Assembly: GCF_000956545.1 (NCBI RefSeq)
Contig: NZ_JYIT01000071.1
Coordinates: forward strand, 23,761 to 87,760
Length of the DNA: 64,000 nucleotides
Source of the DNA: Microbacterium azadirachtae
GTDB taxonomy: Bacteria > Actinomycetota > Actinomycetes > Actinomycetales > Microbacteriaceae
Reading direction: 5' to 3'
Shown one piece after another: positions 48,809 through 57,014 of the stretch. The notes beneath the pieces were generated by a model, which was not told the DNA's origin, did not search any database, and saw only the letters and a program-made list of their open reading frames with translations. Position numbers and translations under genes: made by a program. Every line of letters begins with the position of its first letter. Position 1 is the stretch's first letter.

Positions 48809-48822
48809 TTGCAGGGCTGCAA
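48809..48822. promoter_or_regulatory. Operator and promoter of the second MFS-TetR unit
   Basis: TTGCAGGGCTGCAA is a perfect 6-bp-arm inverted repeat with a GG centre. It begins at the end of a TAATCT -10 (48804-48809), with a TTGCGC -35 at 48782-48787 (16-bp spacer). The arrangement matches copy 1 and would place a TetR repressor on the start site. Confidence 0.7.
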
Positions 48823-48905
48823 CATTCTTGCCGCCAACGTCGGCGCTCGAGGCGACGGGTGTCGACGACGAGCGCCGGCGTCCTCGATCCACTCGAAGGG
48901 CCTTC

Positions 48906-50981
48906 ATGTCCACCGCAACAGCAACCGCCGGGGCGACGCGCGCAGAGCGCGCGCAGAACGCCCCGATCATGACGCACAGGCAGATCCTGCTCGTCATCTA
49001 CGGCCTCATGGCCGGCATGTTCCTGTCGTCGCTCGACCAGACGATCGTGGGAACCGCGATCCGCACGATCGGCGACGACCTGCACGGTCTCGACCAGCAG
49101 GCCTGGGTCACCACGGCCTACCTGATCACCTCGACGATCTCCGTTCCGATCTACGGCAAGCTCAGCGACATCTTCGGCCGTCGCCCGCTGTTCATCTTCG
49201 GCATCTCGGTGTTCATCCTCGGCTCGATCCTGGCGACGTTCTCGTCGTCGATGCTGATGCTGGCCGCCTTCCGCGGCGTGCAGGGCATCGGCGCGGGTGC
49301 GCTGATGTCGCTGCCGCTCGCGATCATGGCCGACATCCTCGCCCCGCGCGAGCGCGCCAAGTACCAGGGATACTTCTTCGCCGTCTTCGGCATCTCCTCG
49401 CTGATCGGTCCGCTGGTCGGCGGCCTCTTCGCGGGTGCGCACGAGATCCTCTGGATCTCCGGCTGGCGCTGGGTGTTCCTCATCAACCTGCCGATCGGCC
49501 TGATCGCCCTCGGCATGGTGATCGCGTTCCTGCACCTGCCCAAGGTCGCCAAGCACCGCAACCCCCGCATCGACTGGTGGGGCGCCACCGCGGTGATCGT
49601 CGCGCTCGTGCCGCTGCTGCTCGTGGCCGAACAGGGCCGCGAGTGGGGCTGGGCCTCGTTCGGCTCGATCGCCTGCTACGTGATCGGCGGGCTCGGCGTG
49701 ATCGCGTTCGTGCTGATCGAGATCGCGATGAAGGACGACGCGATCATCCCGATCCGGCTCTTCCACTCCCGCCCGTTCTCCTGGGCGACCGGCATCGGCG
49801 TGCTCGTCGGCTTCGGCATGTTCGGCGCGATGATGACCATCCCGCTCTACATGCAGATCGTCGGCGGACTCACCCCGACCGAGTCCGGATTCGCGATGCT
49901 GCCGATGGTCGTGGGCCTCATGGGCTCGTCGATGGCGGCCGGCCAGATCACCTCCCGCACCGGCAAGTACGGCATCTTCCCGCGCACCGGCACGCTGATC
50001 ATGGCGCTGGGCTTCCTGCTCCTGACCTTCGTGTCCTCGAACACGCCGGTGTGGTTCATGATGATCGGCATGTTCGTGGTCGGCCTCGGTCTCGGCCAGC
50101 TCATGCAGTCGCTCGTCATGGCGAGCCAGAACGCCGTCGAGGCCCGCGACATGGGCGTGGCCACGAGCGCCGCGACCTTCTTCCGCCAGATCGGCGGAAC
50201 GCTGGGCACCGCGATCATGCTCTCGATCCTGTTCACGCTGCTGCCGACGAACATCGTGCACAGCATGGCCGACAAGCCCACGCTGACGGCCGGACTGAAC
50301 GCGGCGCTGGATCCTGCCATCGCAGGAAAGGATCAGAACAAGGCCGTCGTCAAGCAGCTGTGGACCCCGATCACGGGCCCGCTCGAGCAAGGCGTGCAGA
50401 CGAAGCTCGACCAGGGAGCGACCGAGGCCAAGGCAGCCGCAGGCAAGGCCGTGACCGACGCGGTGACCGCGGGTGTGAACCAGGCCGTCGCCGCAGGGCA
50501 GCTGCCGGCTGCGGCGGCGCAGTCCGTGATCGACCAGAAGGTCGCTGAGGCGACGCCCGCCGCCGAGGCGAAGGCGCTGCAGACCGTCGCCGAAAAGGCG
50601 CACGCCACGGTGAAGGACGGCAAGGTGGTCGTGGACTGGTCCGACAAGGATCAGCGCTCCTACTGGGTGGACCAGCTCGTGCCGGGCGTGGTGAAGCAGA
50701 TCGACAAGGGCACGTCGAAGGCCTCGAGCGGATCCAGCTCGTCGGTCAGCGACACCTCGTTCCTGAACGGCGCGGATCCGGTGCTCACCAAGCCGTTCAT
50801 GGTCGGCTTCACGCAGGCCATCGACGTCATCTACTGGGTCGGGTTCGGCGTGCTCATGCTCGCCTTCGTGCTGACCTGGTTCTTTAAGGCGCCGCCGCTG
50901 CGCACGCGCTCGGCGCTGCAGGAGCAGGCCGATGCCGCCGGTGTCAGCGAGACCGGTACGATCAGGGTCCAGAGCGCCTGA
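48906..50981 (+). CDS. MFS multidrug exporter, DHA2 type (copy 2)
   Basis: The 691-residue product from ATG 48906 (GAAGGG site six bases upstream) is closely similar to copy 1 over its whole length, including MTHRQILLVIYGLMAGMFLSSLDQT, SDIFGRRPLF and the RQIGGTLGTAIMLSILF stretch. It keeps the large Ala-rich outside loop before the last helix. It has Asp-Gln-Thr at the helix 1 motif where copy 1 has Ala-Gln-Thr-Val, so substrate range may differ. It is followed by its own TetR gene. Confidence 0.93.
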   Translation: MSTATATAGATRAERAQNAPIMTHRQILLVIYGLMAGMFLSSLDQTIVGTAIRTIGDDLHGLDQQAWVTTAYLITSTISVPIYGKLSDIFGRRPLFIFGISVFILGSILATFSSSMLMLAAFRGVQGIGAGALMSLPLAIMADILAPRERAKYQGYFFAVFGISSLIGPLVGGLFAGAHEILWISGWRWVFLINLPIGLIALGMVIAFLHLPKVAKHRNPRIDWWGATAVIVALVPLLLVAEQGREWGWASFGSIACYVIGGLGVIAFVLIEIAMKDDAIIPIRLFHSRPFSWATGIGVLVGFGMFGAMMTIPLYMQIVGGLTPTESGFAMLPMVVGLMGSSMAAGQITSRTGKYGIFPRTGTLIMALGFLLLTFVSSNTPVWFMMIGMFVVGLGLGQLMQSLVMASQNAVEARDMGVATSAATFFRQIGGTLGTAIMLSILFTLLPTNIVHSMADKPTLTAGLNAALDPAIAGKDQNKAVVKQLWTPITGPLEQGVQTKLDQGATEAKAAAGKAVTDAVTAGVNQAVAAGQLPAAAAQSVIDQKVAEATPAAEAKALQTVAEKAHATVKDGKVVVDWSDKDQRSYWVDQLVPGVVKQIDKGTSKASSGSSSSVSDTSFLNGADPVLTKPFMVGFTQAIDVIYWVGFGVLMLAFVLTWFFKAPPLRTRSALQEQADAAGVSETGTIRVQSA

Positions 50982-51038
50982 GCGATGCAGCCGGGGCGGG
51001 CACATGTCCGCCCCGGCTCCGCGCATGAGGAGAAGAAG

Positions 51039-51647
51039 ATGAGCATCGCGAACACCGTCGGCGAAGGCCGGCGCGAGCGCAAGAAGCAGCAGACCCGTCA
51101 GGCGCTGCACGAAGCTGCCCTGCGGCTCGTCGAGGAGCAGGGCCTGGACGGCACGACGATCGAGCAGATCTGCGAGGCGGTCGACGTCTCGCCGCGCACC
51201 TTCTTCAACTACTTCCCGTCCAAGGCCGCCGCGGCGCTGAAGCTGCCGGAGTCGGGGGTCGAGCCCGACGTCGAGGCGCGCTTCCTCAGCGCCCAGGGCG
51301 AGCTCGTGCCGGCTCTGTGCGAAGTCGTCGGGTCGTCGATGGACGTGGGGATGGATCGTCAGCGGATCAAGCAGCTCCTCATGCGCCGCCCCGAGCTGCT
51401 GCCCGCCTTCTCGCAGTGGATGGGCTCCGTGCGCGATCAGCTCATCGCGCTCGCCGAACGCCGCGCCGCCGACCACGACGAGGCCATGCGGGCCGTGTCG
51501 CTCGTGCTCGCCGCGATGAACGTGCTGGTGCACACCCGCACCACCCCCGATCGCCCGGGCGCTGAGCGGCTCCTGCAGGCGCTGGACGGGCTTGTCGACG
51601 TGCGATCCGCCCGTCTGTCGGACCCGGAGCCTACGCTGGACGCGTGA
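51039..51647 (+). CDS. TetR-family regulator (copy 2)
   Basis: The 202-residue product from ATG 51039 (GAGGAGA seven bases upstream) is highly similar to copy 1 in its DNA-binding domain and less so in the ligand domain (PDVEARFLSAQGELVPAL versus PEGAAAFRAAEGELVPAL). The PELLPAFSQWMGS stretch is shared. It likely represses the preceding exporter and can cross-bind the first operator. The stop overlaps the following acetyltransferase start (GTGA). Confidence 0.93.
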   Translation: MSIANTVGEGRRERKKQQTRQALHEAALRLVEEQGLDGTTIEQICEAVDVSPRTFFNYFPSKAAAALKLPESGVEPDVEARFLSAQGELVPALCEVVGSSMDVGMDRQRIKQLLMRRPELLPAFSQWMGSVRDQLIALAERRAADHDEAMRAVSLVLAAMNVLVHTRTTPDRPGAERLLQALDGLVDVRSARLSDPEPTLDA

Positions 51648-52228
51648 GCTCCTCCTCCTTCGACCGGCTCGACCTTCCCCTGCGCACCGACCGCCTCGTC
51701 ATCCGCGCCAGCACGGTGGACGATGCCGACGCCGTGTGGCGCTATCGACGCCTCGACGACGTGAGCCGGTGGCTGACCACCGCCCCGACCGACGCGGAGG
51801 CGTTCGGCGCGCACTTCGCGGATCCGGAGCGGCTCGCGGTCACGCTGCTCGTCGAGCTGCCGGGCACCGGTGTGATCGGCGACATCATGCTCCGCCTCGA
51901 GGACGCGTGGGCGCAGGCCGAGGTGCGGGCGCTCGCCGCGGGCGTCCAGGCCGAGCTCGGCTGGGCGATGGATCCCGCGCACCAGGGCAAGGGGTACGCG
52001 ACGGAGGCGGTGCGCGCGGTGATGGCCGCCTGCTTCACGACGCTGGGCCTGCGCCGGGTCCACGCCGGCTGCTTCGCCGCGAACGAGCCGTCGTGGCGCA
52101 TGATGGAGCGCCTGGGCATGCGGCGCGAAGAGCACAGCCGGGGCACTGCGCTGCACCGGAGCGGCGAATGGATGGACGGCATGAACTACGGAATTCTGGC
52201 CGAGGAATGGCGCTCACTGACCGTTTGA
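51644..52228 (+). CDS. GNAT-family acetyltransferase (RimJ/RimL-like)
   Basis: The 194-residue product starts at GTG 51644 inside the tetR stop. It has the start LPLRTDRLVIRASTVDDADAVWRYR, the acetyl-CoA motif DPAHQGKGYATEAVRAVM and the end LHRSGEWMDGMNYGILAEEW typical of RimJ-like enzymes. Coupling to the second TetR suggests co-expression, perhaps drug modification beside drug export, which is inferred. Confidence 0.9.
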   Translation: MSSSSFDRLDLPLRTDRLVIRASTVDDADAVWRYRRLDDVSRWLTTAPTDAEAFGAHFADPERLAVTLLVELPGTGVIGDIMLRLEDAWAQAEVRALAAGVQAELGWAMDPAHQGKGYATEAVRAVMAACFTTLGLRRVHAGCFAANEPSWRMMERLGMRREEHSRGTALHRSGEWMDGMNYGILAEEWRSLTV

Positions 52229-52674
52229 GAGCGCATTCCGATCGGCACGCGCAACGGCCTGGACACTGCAGGTGCGCTCCCCTAGTGTGGACCGCGCGCA
52301 TGTGATGACGGTCGCTCCCGCCTGACGTCCCCAGCGAAGGCGGTAGGTCTTCCCCAGAGACCGGCGACCAATGCGTGCATTGGCCCCCTCGGCGCATCCA
52401 GTCCCCAATGGATACCCCGGGGGGGCCGCTTCGTCCCCAGTATTCCGATGTACTGCGATGATAGCCCCGCAACGGAGACTTTGTCCCCCTTTTGGGGGAC
52501 AAAGTTGCCGATCATGGGTTATGCTTGATGCAGACGCACCCTCCGGTCGTCCTGGGTCCCCATCGCTCCCCCCGCGGTGGGGACCCGCTCCATTTCCCGG
52601 CCGGGCGCCGGATCCGCGGTCGGAACCGCCTCGCGGCGTCGTGCAACATTTATGTCACCTTGTCACCCGGGGTG
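52229..52674. other. Non-coding region upstream of the cold-shock gene, rich in TCCCCA words
   Basis: No convincing coding frame. The word TCCCCA occurs at 52328, 52350, 52402, 52433 and 52557 on the plus strand, with TGGGGA once (52578) on the other strand and a TCCCCC/GGGGGA pair inside a hairpin at 52484-52499. An inverted repeat CCAATGC-GT-GCATTGG spans 52368-52383, and homopolymeric runs of C and G are frequent. The region may carry structured RNA or repeated binding sites. Confidence 0.55.
52478..52505. other. Strong hairpin with TTTT loop
   Basis: The arms ACTTTGTCCCCC and GGGGGACAAAGT form a perfect 12-bp stem closed by TTTT. It lies about 250 bp upstream of the cold-shock gene and has no T tract after it. 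It could be a terminator, a protein site or part of an RNA. Confidence 0.6.
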
Positions 52675-52702
52675 TTGCTATGAGGCGCGTCTCGGATAGC
52701 GT
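52675..52702 (+). promoter_or_regulatory. Candidate promoter of the cold-shock gene
   Basis: TTGCTA (52675-52680) and TAGCGT (52697-52702) are spaced 16 bp. The leader of about 45 nt is short compared with the long leaders of classical cold-shock mRNAs. Confidence 0.45.
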
Positions 52703-52754
52703 TAGCCTTGTCGGCGCGTTTGCTCCGACGTAAGCCCAAGCAAGAAGGCAGTAC

Positions 52755-52958
52755 ATGACTCAGGGCACGGTTAAGTGGTTCAACTCGGAGAAGGGCTTCG
52801 GCTTCATCTCCCCCGACGACGGTGGAGCTGACGTGTTCGCGCACTACTCCGCCATTGCATCCTCCGGCTACCGCTCTCTCGACGAGAACCAGCGCGTCGA
52901 GTTCGATGTGGCGCAGGGCCCCAAGGGCCTGCAGGCCGAGAACATCCGTCCGCTCTGA
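52755..52958 (+). CDS. cspA: Cold-shock protein, CspA family
   Basis: The 67-residue OB-fold protein has RNP1 KGFGFISP and RNP2 VFAHYSAI, and starts [14 protein letters not shown]. It binds single-stranded RNA and DNA and acts as an RNA chaperone. A GAAGG site precedes the start. It is monocistronic with its own promoter and terminator. Confidence 0.97.
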   Translation: MTQGTVKWFNSEKGFGFISPDDGGADVFAHYSAIASSGYRSLDENQRVEFDVAQGPKGLQAENIRPL

Positions 52959-52974
52959 GCGACACGGACTCCTG

Positions 52975-53004
52975 ACTCCCCCGGGGCTTCGGCTCCGGGG
53001 GAGT
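52975..53004 (+). terminator. Terminator of the cold-shock gene
   Basis: A 10-bp perfect stem (ACTCCCCCGG / CCGGGGGAGT) continues inward with G-U, G-C and C-G pairs to a TTCG tetraloop, then TTTCTCTT. This is the best canonical terminator in the window. Confidence 0.93.
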
Positions 53005-53081
53005 TTCTCTTCGTGCTCCCGAGCCTGCCCGGCGCCGGGGAAGGGAGAACGCCGCTCCGGCGCTCTCACCGCCCGGAGCGC

Positions 53082-53756
53082 TCAGTCCCGCGGCAGCAGG
53101 AGCCGCAGCAGCTCGTCGGGCGTCGCGACCTCGGCGATGGAGCCGGCGGACTCCCCCGGCTCGCCGAAGCCCCAGGTGACGAAGATCACCGGGATGCCCA
53201 GCGGCGTCGCGCCCTCGATGTCGTGCAGCCGATCGCCGATGAGCACGGGGCGACTGACGTCCACGCCGGCGTCGGCCAGACGCTGCACGGCACGGCGCAG
53301 CACGGCCTCCTTGCCGTCGTGCAGCCCCGCGGCGTCGGGAAGGGCACCGGCCACGATGACGAAGTCGTCGATCAGCTCGTAGTGCTCCAGGATCGCGAGC
53401 ACCTGGTTCTCGGGCTTGGAGCTGGCGGTCGCCTGCGGGATCCCCGCCTCCTTGACGGCCCGCAGGGCCTCGGGGACGCCCGGGTAGATGCGCACGCTGG
53501 CCGCGTAGCCGTCGCGCGCGGCGAGCCGGCGGTACTCGCGCACGGCCCGGTGCGCGTCGTCCTCGGAGAGGCCGGCGAGGTCGCGGAACGAGTCGAACAT
53601 CGGCGGTCCGATCCACCGGGACAGCGCGGCAGGGTCGGGCTCGGGAAGCCCGAACGAGGTGAACACCTCGATCAGGCGCGGCAGGATCCCGGCCGAGGCA
53701 TCGGCGATCGTGCCGTCCACGTCCCAGAGGATGCAGGTGTACGGAGGAACGGACAT
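53082..53756 (-). CDS. HAD-family hydrolase (phosphoglycolate phosphatase-like)
   Basis: The product is 224 residues from ATG 53756; GAGAGG lies seven bases upstream, which favours this over ATG 53762. It has motif I WDVDGTIADAS (nucleophile Asp), motif II TASSKPENQ, the conserved Lys, and motif IV IGDRLHDIEGA. The helical cap is of the Gph/PGP type. It removes phosphate from small metabolites such as phosphoglycolate; substrate is not certain. It is followed on the same strand by no near gene. Confidence 0.88.
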   Translation of the reverse strand: MSVPPYTCILWDVDGTIADASAGILPRLIEVFTSFGLPEPDPAALSRWIGPPMFDSFRDLAGLSEDDAHRAVREYRRLAARDGYAASVRIYPGVPEALRAVKEAGIPQATASSKPENQVLAILEHYELIDDFVIVAGALPDAAGLHDGKEAVLRRAVQRLADAGVDVSRPVLIGDRLHDIEGATPLGIPVIFVTWGFGEPGESAGSIAEVATPDELLRLLLPRD

Positions 53757-53781
53757 GTGCATGCCTCTCTCGGAATGGACG

Positions 53782-54477
53782 TCAGAACAGTCGGGGGGCG
53801 CCGGAGGAGATGCCCTTCATGTCCTCGTAGTCGAGCACGAGGCAGCGGATCCCCCGGTCCTCGGCGAGCACGCGCGCCTGCGGCTTGATCTCCTGGGCGG
53901 CGAAGACCCCCTGGACCGGTGCGAGGTGCGGATCCCGCCCGAGCAGCTCGAGATAGCGGGTGAGCTGCTCGACGCCGTCGATGTCGCCGCGGCGCTTGAC
54001 CTCGACCGCGATCGCGACGCCCTCCGCGTCGCGCACCATCAGGTCGACAGGGCCGATCGCGGTGGGGTACTCGCGGCGCACCAGCGTCGCGCCCTCGGCG
54101 ATGCGGTCGACCTGCTCGGCGAGCAGGCGCTGCAGGTCGGCCTCGACGCCGTCCTTCTGCAGGCCGGGATCGATCCCGAGCTCGTGAGCGGAGTCGTGCA
54201 GGATCTCGTAGATCTGCACGCGCAGCGCGTCGCCCGTCTTCTGGTGCGTCACCCGCCACACCTCGGTGACGCCCGCGGACGCCTCCTCCTCCCCCGGCTG
54301 CTCGGACTCCAGCCGGCACGGCGGGCTCATCCAGTTCAGCGGCTTGTAGCTGCCGCCGTCGGAGTGCACGAGCAGGCTGCCGTCGCCCTTGTGCACCAGC
54401 AGGCGCGTGGCGAGGGGCAGGTGGGCGTTGAGGCGGCCGGTGTAGTCCACGGCGCAGCGGGCGATGACGAGACGCAC
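53782..54477 (-). CDS. nucS: Mismatch-specific endonuclease NucS/EndoMS
   Basis: The 231-residue product begins [21 protein letters not shown] and has the nuclease core with GPVDLMVRD, the PD-(D/E)xK-type stretch [26 protein letters not shown], and the C-terminal GAPRLF, consistent with sliding-clamp binding. NucS performs mismatch repair in actinobacteria lacking MutS and MutL. It sits upstream of the HAD gene on the same strand. Confidence 0.95.
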   Translation of the reverse strand: MRLVIARCAVDYTGRLNAHLPLATRLLVHKGDGSLLVHSDGGSYKPLNWMSPPCRLESEQPGEEEASAGVTEVWRVTHQKTGDALRVQIYEILHDSAHELGIDPGLQKDGVEADLQRLLAEQVDRIAEGATLVRREYPTAIGPVDLMVRDAEGVAIAVEVKRRGDIDGVEQLTRYLELLGRDPHLAPVQGVFAAQEIKPQARVLAEDRGIRCLVLDYEDMKGISSGAPRLF

Positions 54478-54516
54478 CCGAAGAGCCTAGCCCGCCACAG
54501 CCGCGCCCCGCCCCTC

Positions 54517-55740
54517 TCAGCCCGCGGAGACCTTCTCGTCCTCGCGGAGCGGCCGGGCGGCACCGGAGAACAGGCCGGACAGCGCGGCCAGCACTACGAG
54601 GATGTAGAGGGTGTTGAGCAGCCCGATGTGGTTGCTGATGAAGCCGAGCACGGGCGGACCCCCGAGGAACGCGATGTAGCCGATGGTCGCGGCGGCGCTC
54701 ACGCGTGCGGCCGCCTTCGCCGGATCGTCGGCGGCCGCCGACATGCCCAGCGGGAAGCCCAGGGACGCCCCGATGCCCCACAGCGCCGCGGCCACGAAGA
54801 CGAACGGCGTACTGGGCGCGAGGATGAACAGCAGGATGCCGCCGGCGGCGGTGATCGCGAGCACGCGCAGCACCACGACGCGGCCGAAGCGGTCTACCAG
54901 CGGGCCGCCGAACAGGCGCACCACAGTCATCGCGACGGAGAACGTGGCCAGCGCCGCGGCACCGAGCGCGGGACCCGCGCCGTGATCCTCGGACACGCCC
55001 AGGGCGAGCCAGTCGTTGGCGCCGCCCTCCGCGAACGACATGCCGAGCATGACGATGCCGAGGAAGTAGGTGCGCGGCTCGCGCCAGGCCTCCAGCGCGG
55101 TGTGCATCCGCTCGCGCCAGTGCGGCTTCTGAGCGGGCTGCGGGTCGAGCGCCTCCTCGCGGTTCGGGACGTTCGCCCAGCAGGTGACGGCGAGCACCGC
55201 GATCACGGCGGCGATCAGCAGCGCGTGAGACGACACGTTCCAGCCCAGCTGCACGAGCAGTGCCCCGATCCCCGCACCGATCACGGTGCCGAAGCTGAAG
55301 AACGCGTGGAAGACGGGAAGGATCGTCTTGCCCATCTGCTGCTCGATCGCCGTGGCCTCGACGTTCATCATCACGTCGAGGGATCCGTTGCCGAGACCGA
55401 ACAGCACCAGGCCGACGATGACGACCGGCAGGGAGCCGAGCACGTTGGTGCCGAGCCCGATCAGGCCCACTCCGGCGGCGAAGCTCAGCATCGTGACGAG
55501 CATGCCGAGGCGCGCGCCGGTGCGCGCCATGACCGCAGGACTGGTCGAGATGCCGACGATCGAGGAGACGCCCATGCCCAGCAGCAGCACGCCCATCTGC
55601 GCGTTGTCGACGTGCAGCGCGGCCTTGATGTCGGGCACCCGCGACGCCCAGGTGGCGATGGACAGACCGCTGGCGAGGAAGATCGCGAAGATCGCGGCGC
55701 GCCAGCGCACGAACTGGGAGCGGGTGAGGGCGGTGTCCAT
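54517..55740 (-). CDS. MFS transporter (YbjJ/FucP-like)
   Basis: The 407-residue product has 12 membrane helices, with LASGLSIATWASRVPDIKAALHVDNAQMG near the start and FGLGNGSLDVMMNVEATAIE in helix 4. This resembles the YbjJ/FucP branch that carries sugars or acts as an exporter. It diverges from a LacI regulator with a shared palindromic operator, which suggests a sugar-linked inducer. Confidence 0.88.
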   Translation of the reverse strand: MDTALTRSQFVRWRAAIFAIFLASGLSIATWASRVPDIKAALHVDNAQMGVLLLGMGVSSIVGISTSPAVMARTGARLGMLVTMLSFAAGVGLIGLGTNVLGSLPVVIVGLVLFGLGNGSLDVMMNVEATAIEQQMGKTILPVFHAFFSFGTVIGAGIGALLVQLGWNVSSHALLIAAVIAVLAVTCWANVPNREEALDPQPAQKPHWRERMHTALEAWREPRTYFLGIVMLGMSFAEGGANDWLALGVSEDHGAGPALGAAALATFSVAMTVVRLFGGPLVDRFGRVVVLRVLAITAAGGILLFILAPSTPFVFVAAALWGIGASLGFPLGMSAAADDPAKAAARVSAAATIGYIAFLGGPPVLGFISNHIGLLNTLYILVVLAALSGLFSGAARPLREDEKVSAG

Positions 55741-55751
55741 GCGGTCAGTGT

Positions 55752-55767
55752 ATCGAATCGATTCGAT
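55752..55767. promoter_or_regulatory. LacI-type operator
   Basis: ATCGAATCGATTCGAT is a perfect 16-bp palindrome with the central CG typical of LacI sites. It lies 12 bp from the MFS start and 33 bp from the lacI-type start, in a 59-bp divergent gap. Confidence 0.8.
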
Positions 55768-55799
55768 CTCTGTGATCCCAACGATGTTATTGTCGAGTC

Positions 55800-56888
55800 A
55801 TGAGCTCGGATCCGGACGCCGCGGCACCGCGGCGCCGCGCGACGATCGCCGACGTGGCCCGTGCCGCCGGGGTGAGCCCGTCGACGGCGTCCGTCGTCTT
55901 CAGCGGCAAGGCGCCCGTGGCCGAGGCCACGAGGGAGCGCGTGCTCGCGGTCGCCGCCGAGCTGGGCTACACCGGCCCCGACCCGCGTGCGGCGTCATTG
56001 CGAAGGGGGCGCAGCGGCATCGTCGCCGTGGCCCTCGAGGAGCACCTGCGCACGGCGTTCCTGGATCCGGTGAAGACGGCCACGATGGACGGCCTCACCG
56101 ACGGGCTCGCGGCCCTCGGCGCCGGCGTGCTGCTGCTGCGCGACGATCCGGAGGCGGGGGCGGACGCGCCCACGCTCGCCACCGCGCCCATCGACGCGGC
56201 CGTGCTGATCGGCTGCAGCGGCCGGATGCTCGAGACGCTGCAGACGGTGCGCGCCCGCGGCCTGCCGGTCGTGGTGATCGAGGGCGACGCCGGCGAGGGC
56301 GTGCCCCGCATGGAGCTGGACAACGTCGAGGCCGCGGCGCAGATCGCGCACCACGTGCGCGCCCTGGGGCACCGCAGGGTCGCCGTGGTGACCCTGCCGT
56401 TCGACGGGGAGCGGGTGCGCGGTGACGCGACGCCGGAGCGCATCGCGGCGATCACGACCCCCGTCACGAAGGACCGCCTGGACGGCACGCTGCCGGTGTT
56501 CCCCGAGGCGCGCGTGGTCTCGGCCGGCGGCAGCCTCATCGACGAGGGCGTGCTCGCGGGACGGCTGCTGTTCGCCGAACCGGCGACACGGCCGACCGCG
56601 GTGATCGCGCAGAGCGACCTCCTCGCGGCCGGCGTGATCCGCGCCGCCGAGGAGGCGGGGCTGCGCGTGCCCGAGGACGTGAGCGTGGCCGGATTCGACG
56701 GCATCGCGGTCGACGGGCTCGGAGAGCACATCCTGACCACCGCGGTGCAGCCGGCCGTCGAGAAGGGCAAGGCCGCCGGAGATGCCGTCGCCCGCATGCT
56801 GGCGGGGGAGCAGGCCGCGTCGATCCGCTTCACCTGCACGTTCCGCGAGGGCACCACGACCGGTCCGGCGCCGGCTTCCGGGGCTTAG
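55800..56888 (+). CDS. LacI-family transcriptional regulator
   Basis: The 362-residue product has the N-terminal helix-turn-helix ATIADVARAAGVSPSTASVVFSG (about 14-36), a hinge, and a periplasmic-binding-type core with PTAVIAQSDLLAAGVIRAAEEAGLRVPEDVSVAGFDGI and a C-terminal QPAVEKGKAAGDAVARML. It likely represses the divergent MFS gene and itself through the palindrome. The ligand is not evident. Confidence 0.93.
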   Translation: MSSDPDAAAPRRRATIADVARAAGVSPSTASVVFSGKAPVAEATRERVLAVAAELGYTGPDPRAASLRRGRSGIVAVALEEHLRTAFLDPVKTATMDGLTDGLAALGAGVLLLRDDPEAGADAPTLATAPIDAAVLIGCSGRMLETLQTVRARGLPVVVIEGDAGEGVPRMELDNVEAAAQIAHHVRALGHRRVAVVTLPFDGERVRGDATPERIAAITTPVTKDRLDGTLPVFPEARVVSAGGSLIDEGVLAGRLLFAEPATRPTAVIAQSDLLAAGVIRAAEEAGLRVPEDVSVAGFDGIAVDGLGEHILTTAVQPAVEKGKAAGDAVARMLAGEQAASIRFTCTFREGTTTGPAPASGA

Positions 56889-57014
56889 ATTCCGGATGCG
56901 GCATGCGACGGGGTCGGGAACTGCCACTAAACTGGTACCGAACCCGCCCGCCTGTGTCGACCTGCCCGCCCCTGCACTGAGGCCGCAGAGACCGACGAGC
57001 CAGAGGAGATCGCA

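Noticed and set aside
44961..51533. Very long minus-strand frames opposite the two MFS exporters
   Set aside because: Only the first 786 bp (NucA-type nuclease) is real; the rest mirrors the transporters and is low-complexity Glu/Arg/His sequence.
52282..52515. 77-codon minus-strand frame in the region before the cold-shock gene
   Set aside because: Its codon use and composition do not look actinobacterial-coding and it crosses the hairpin and repeated words.
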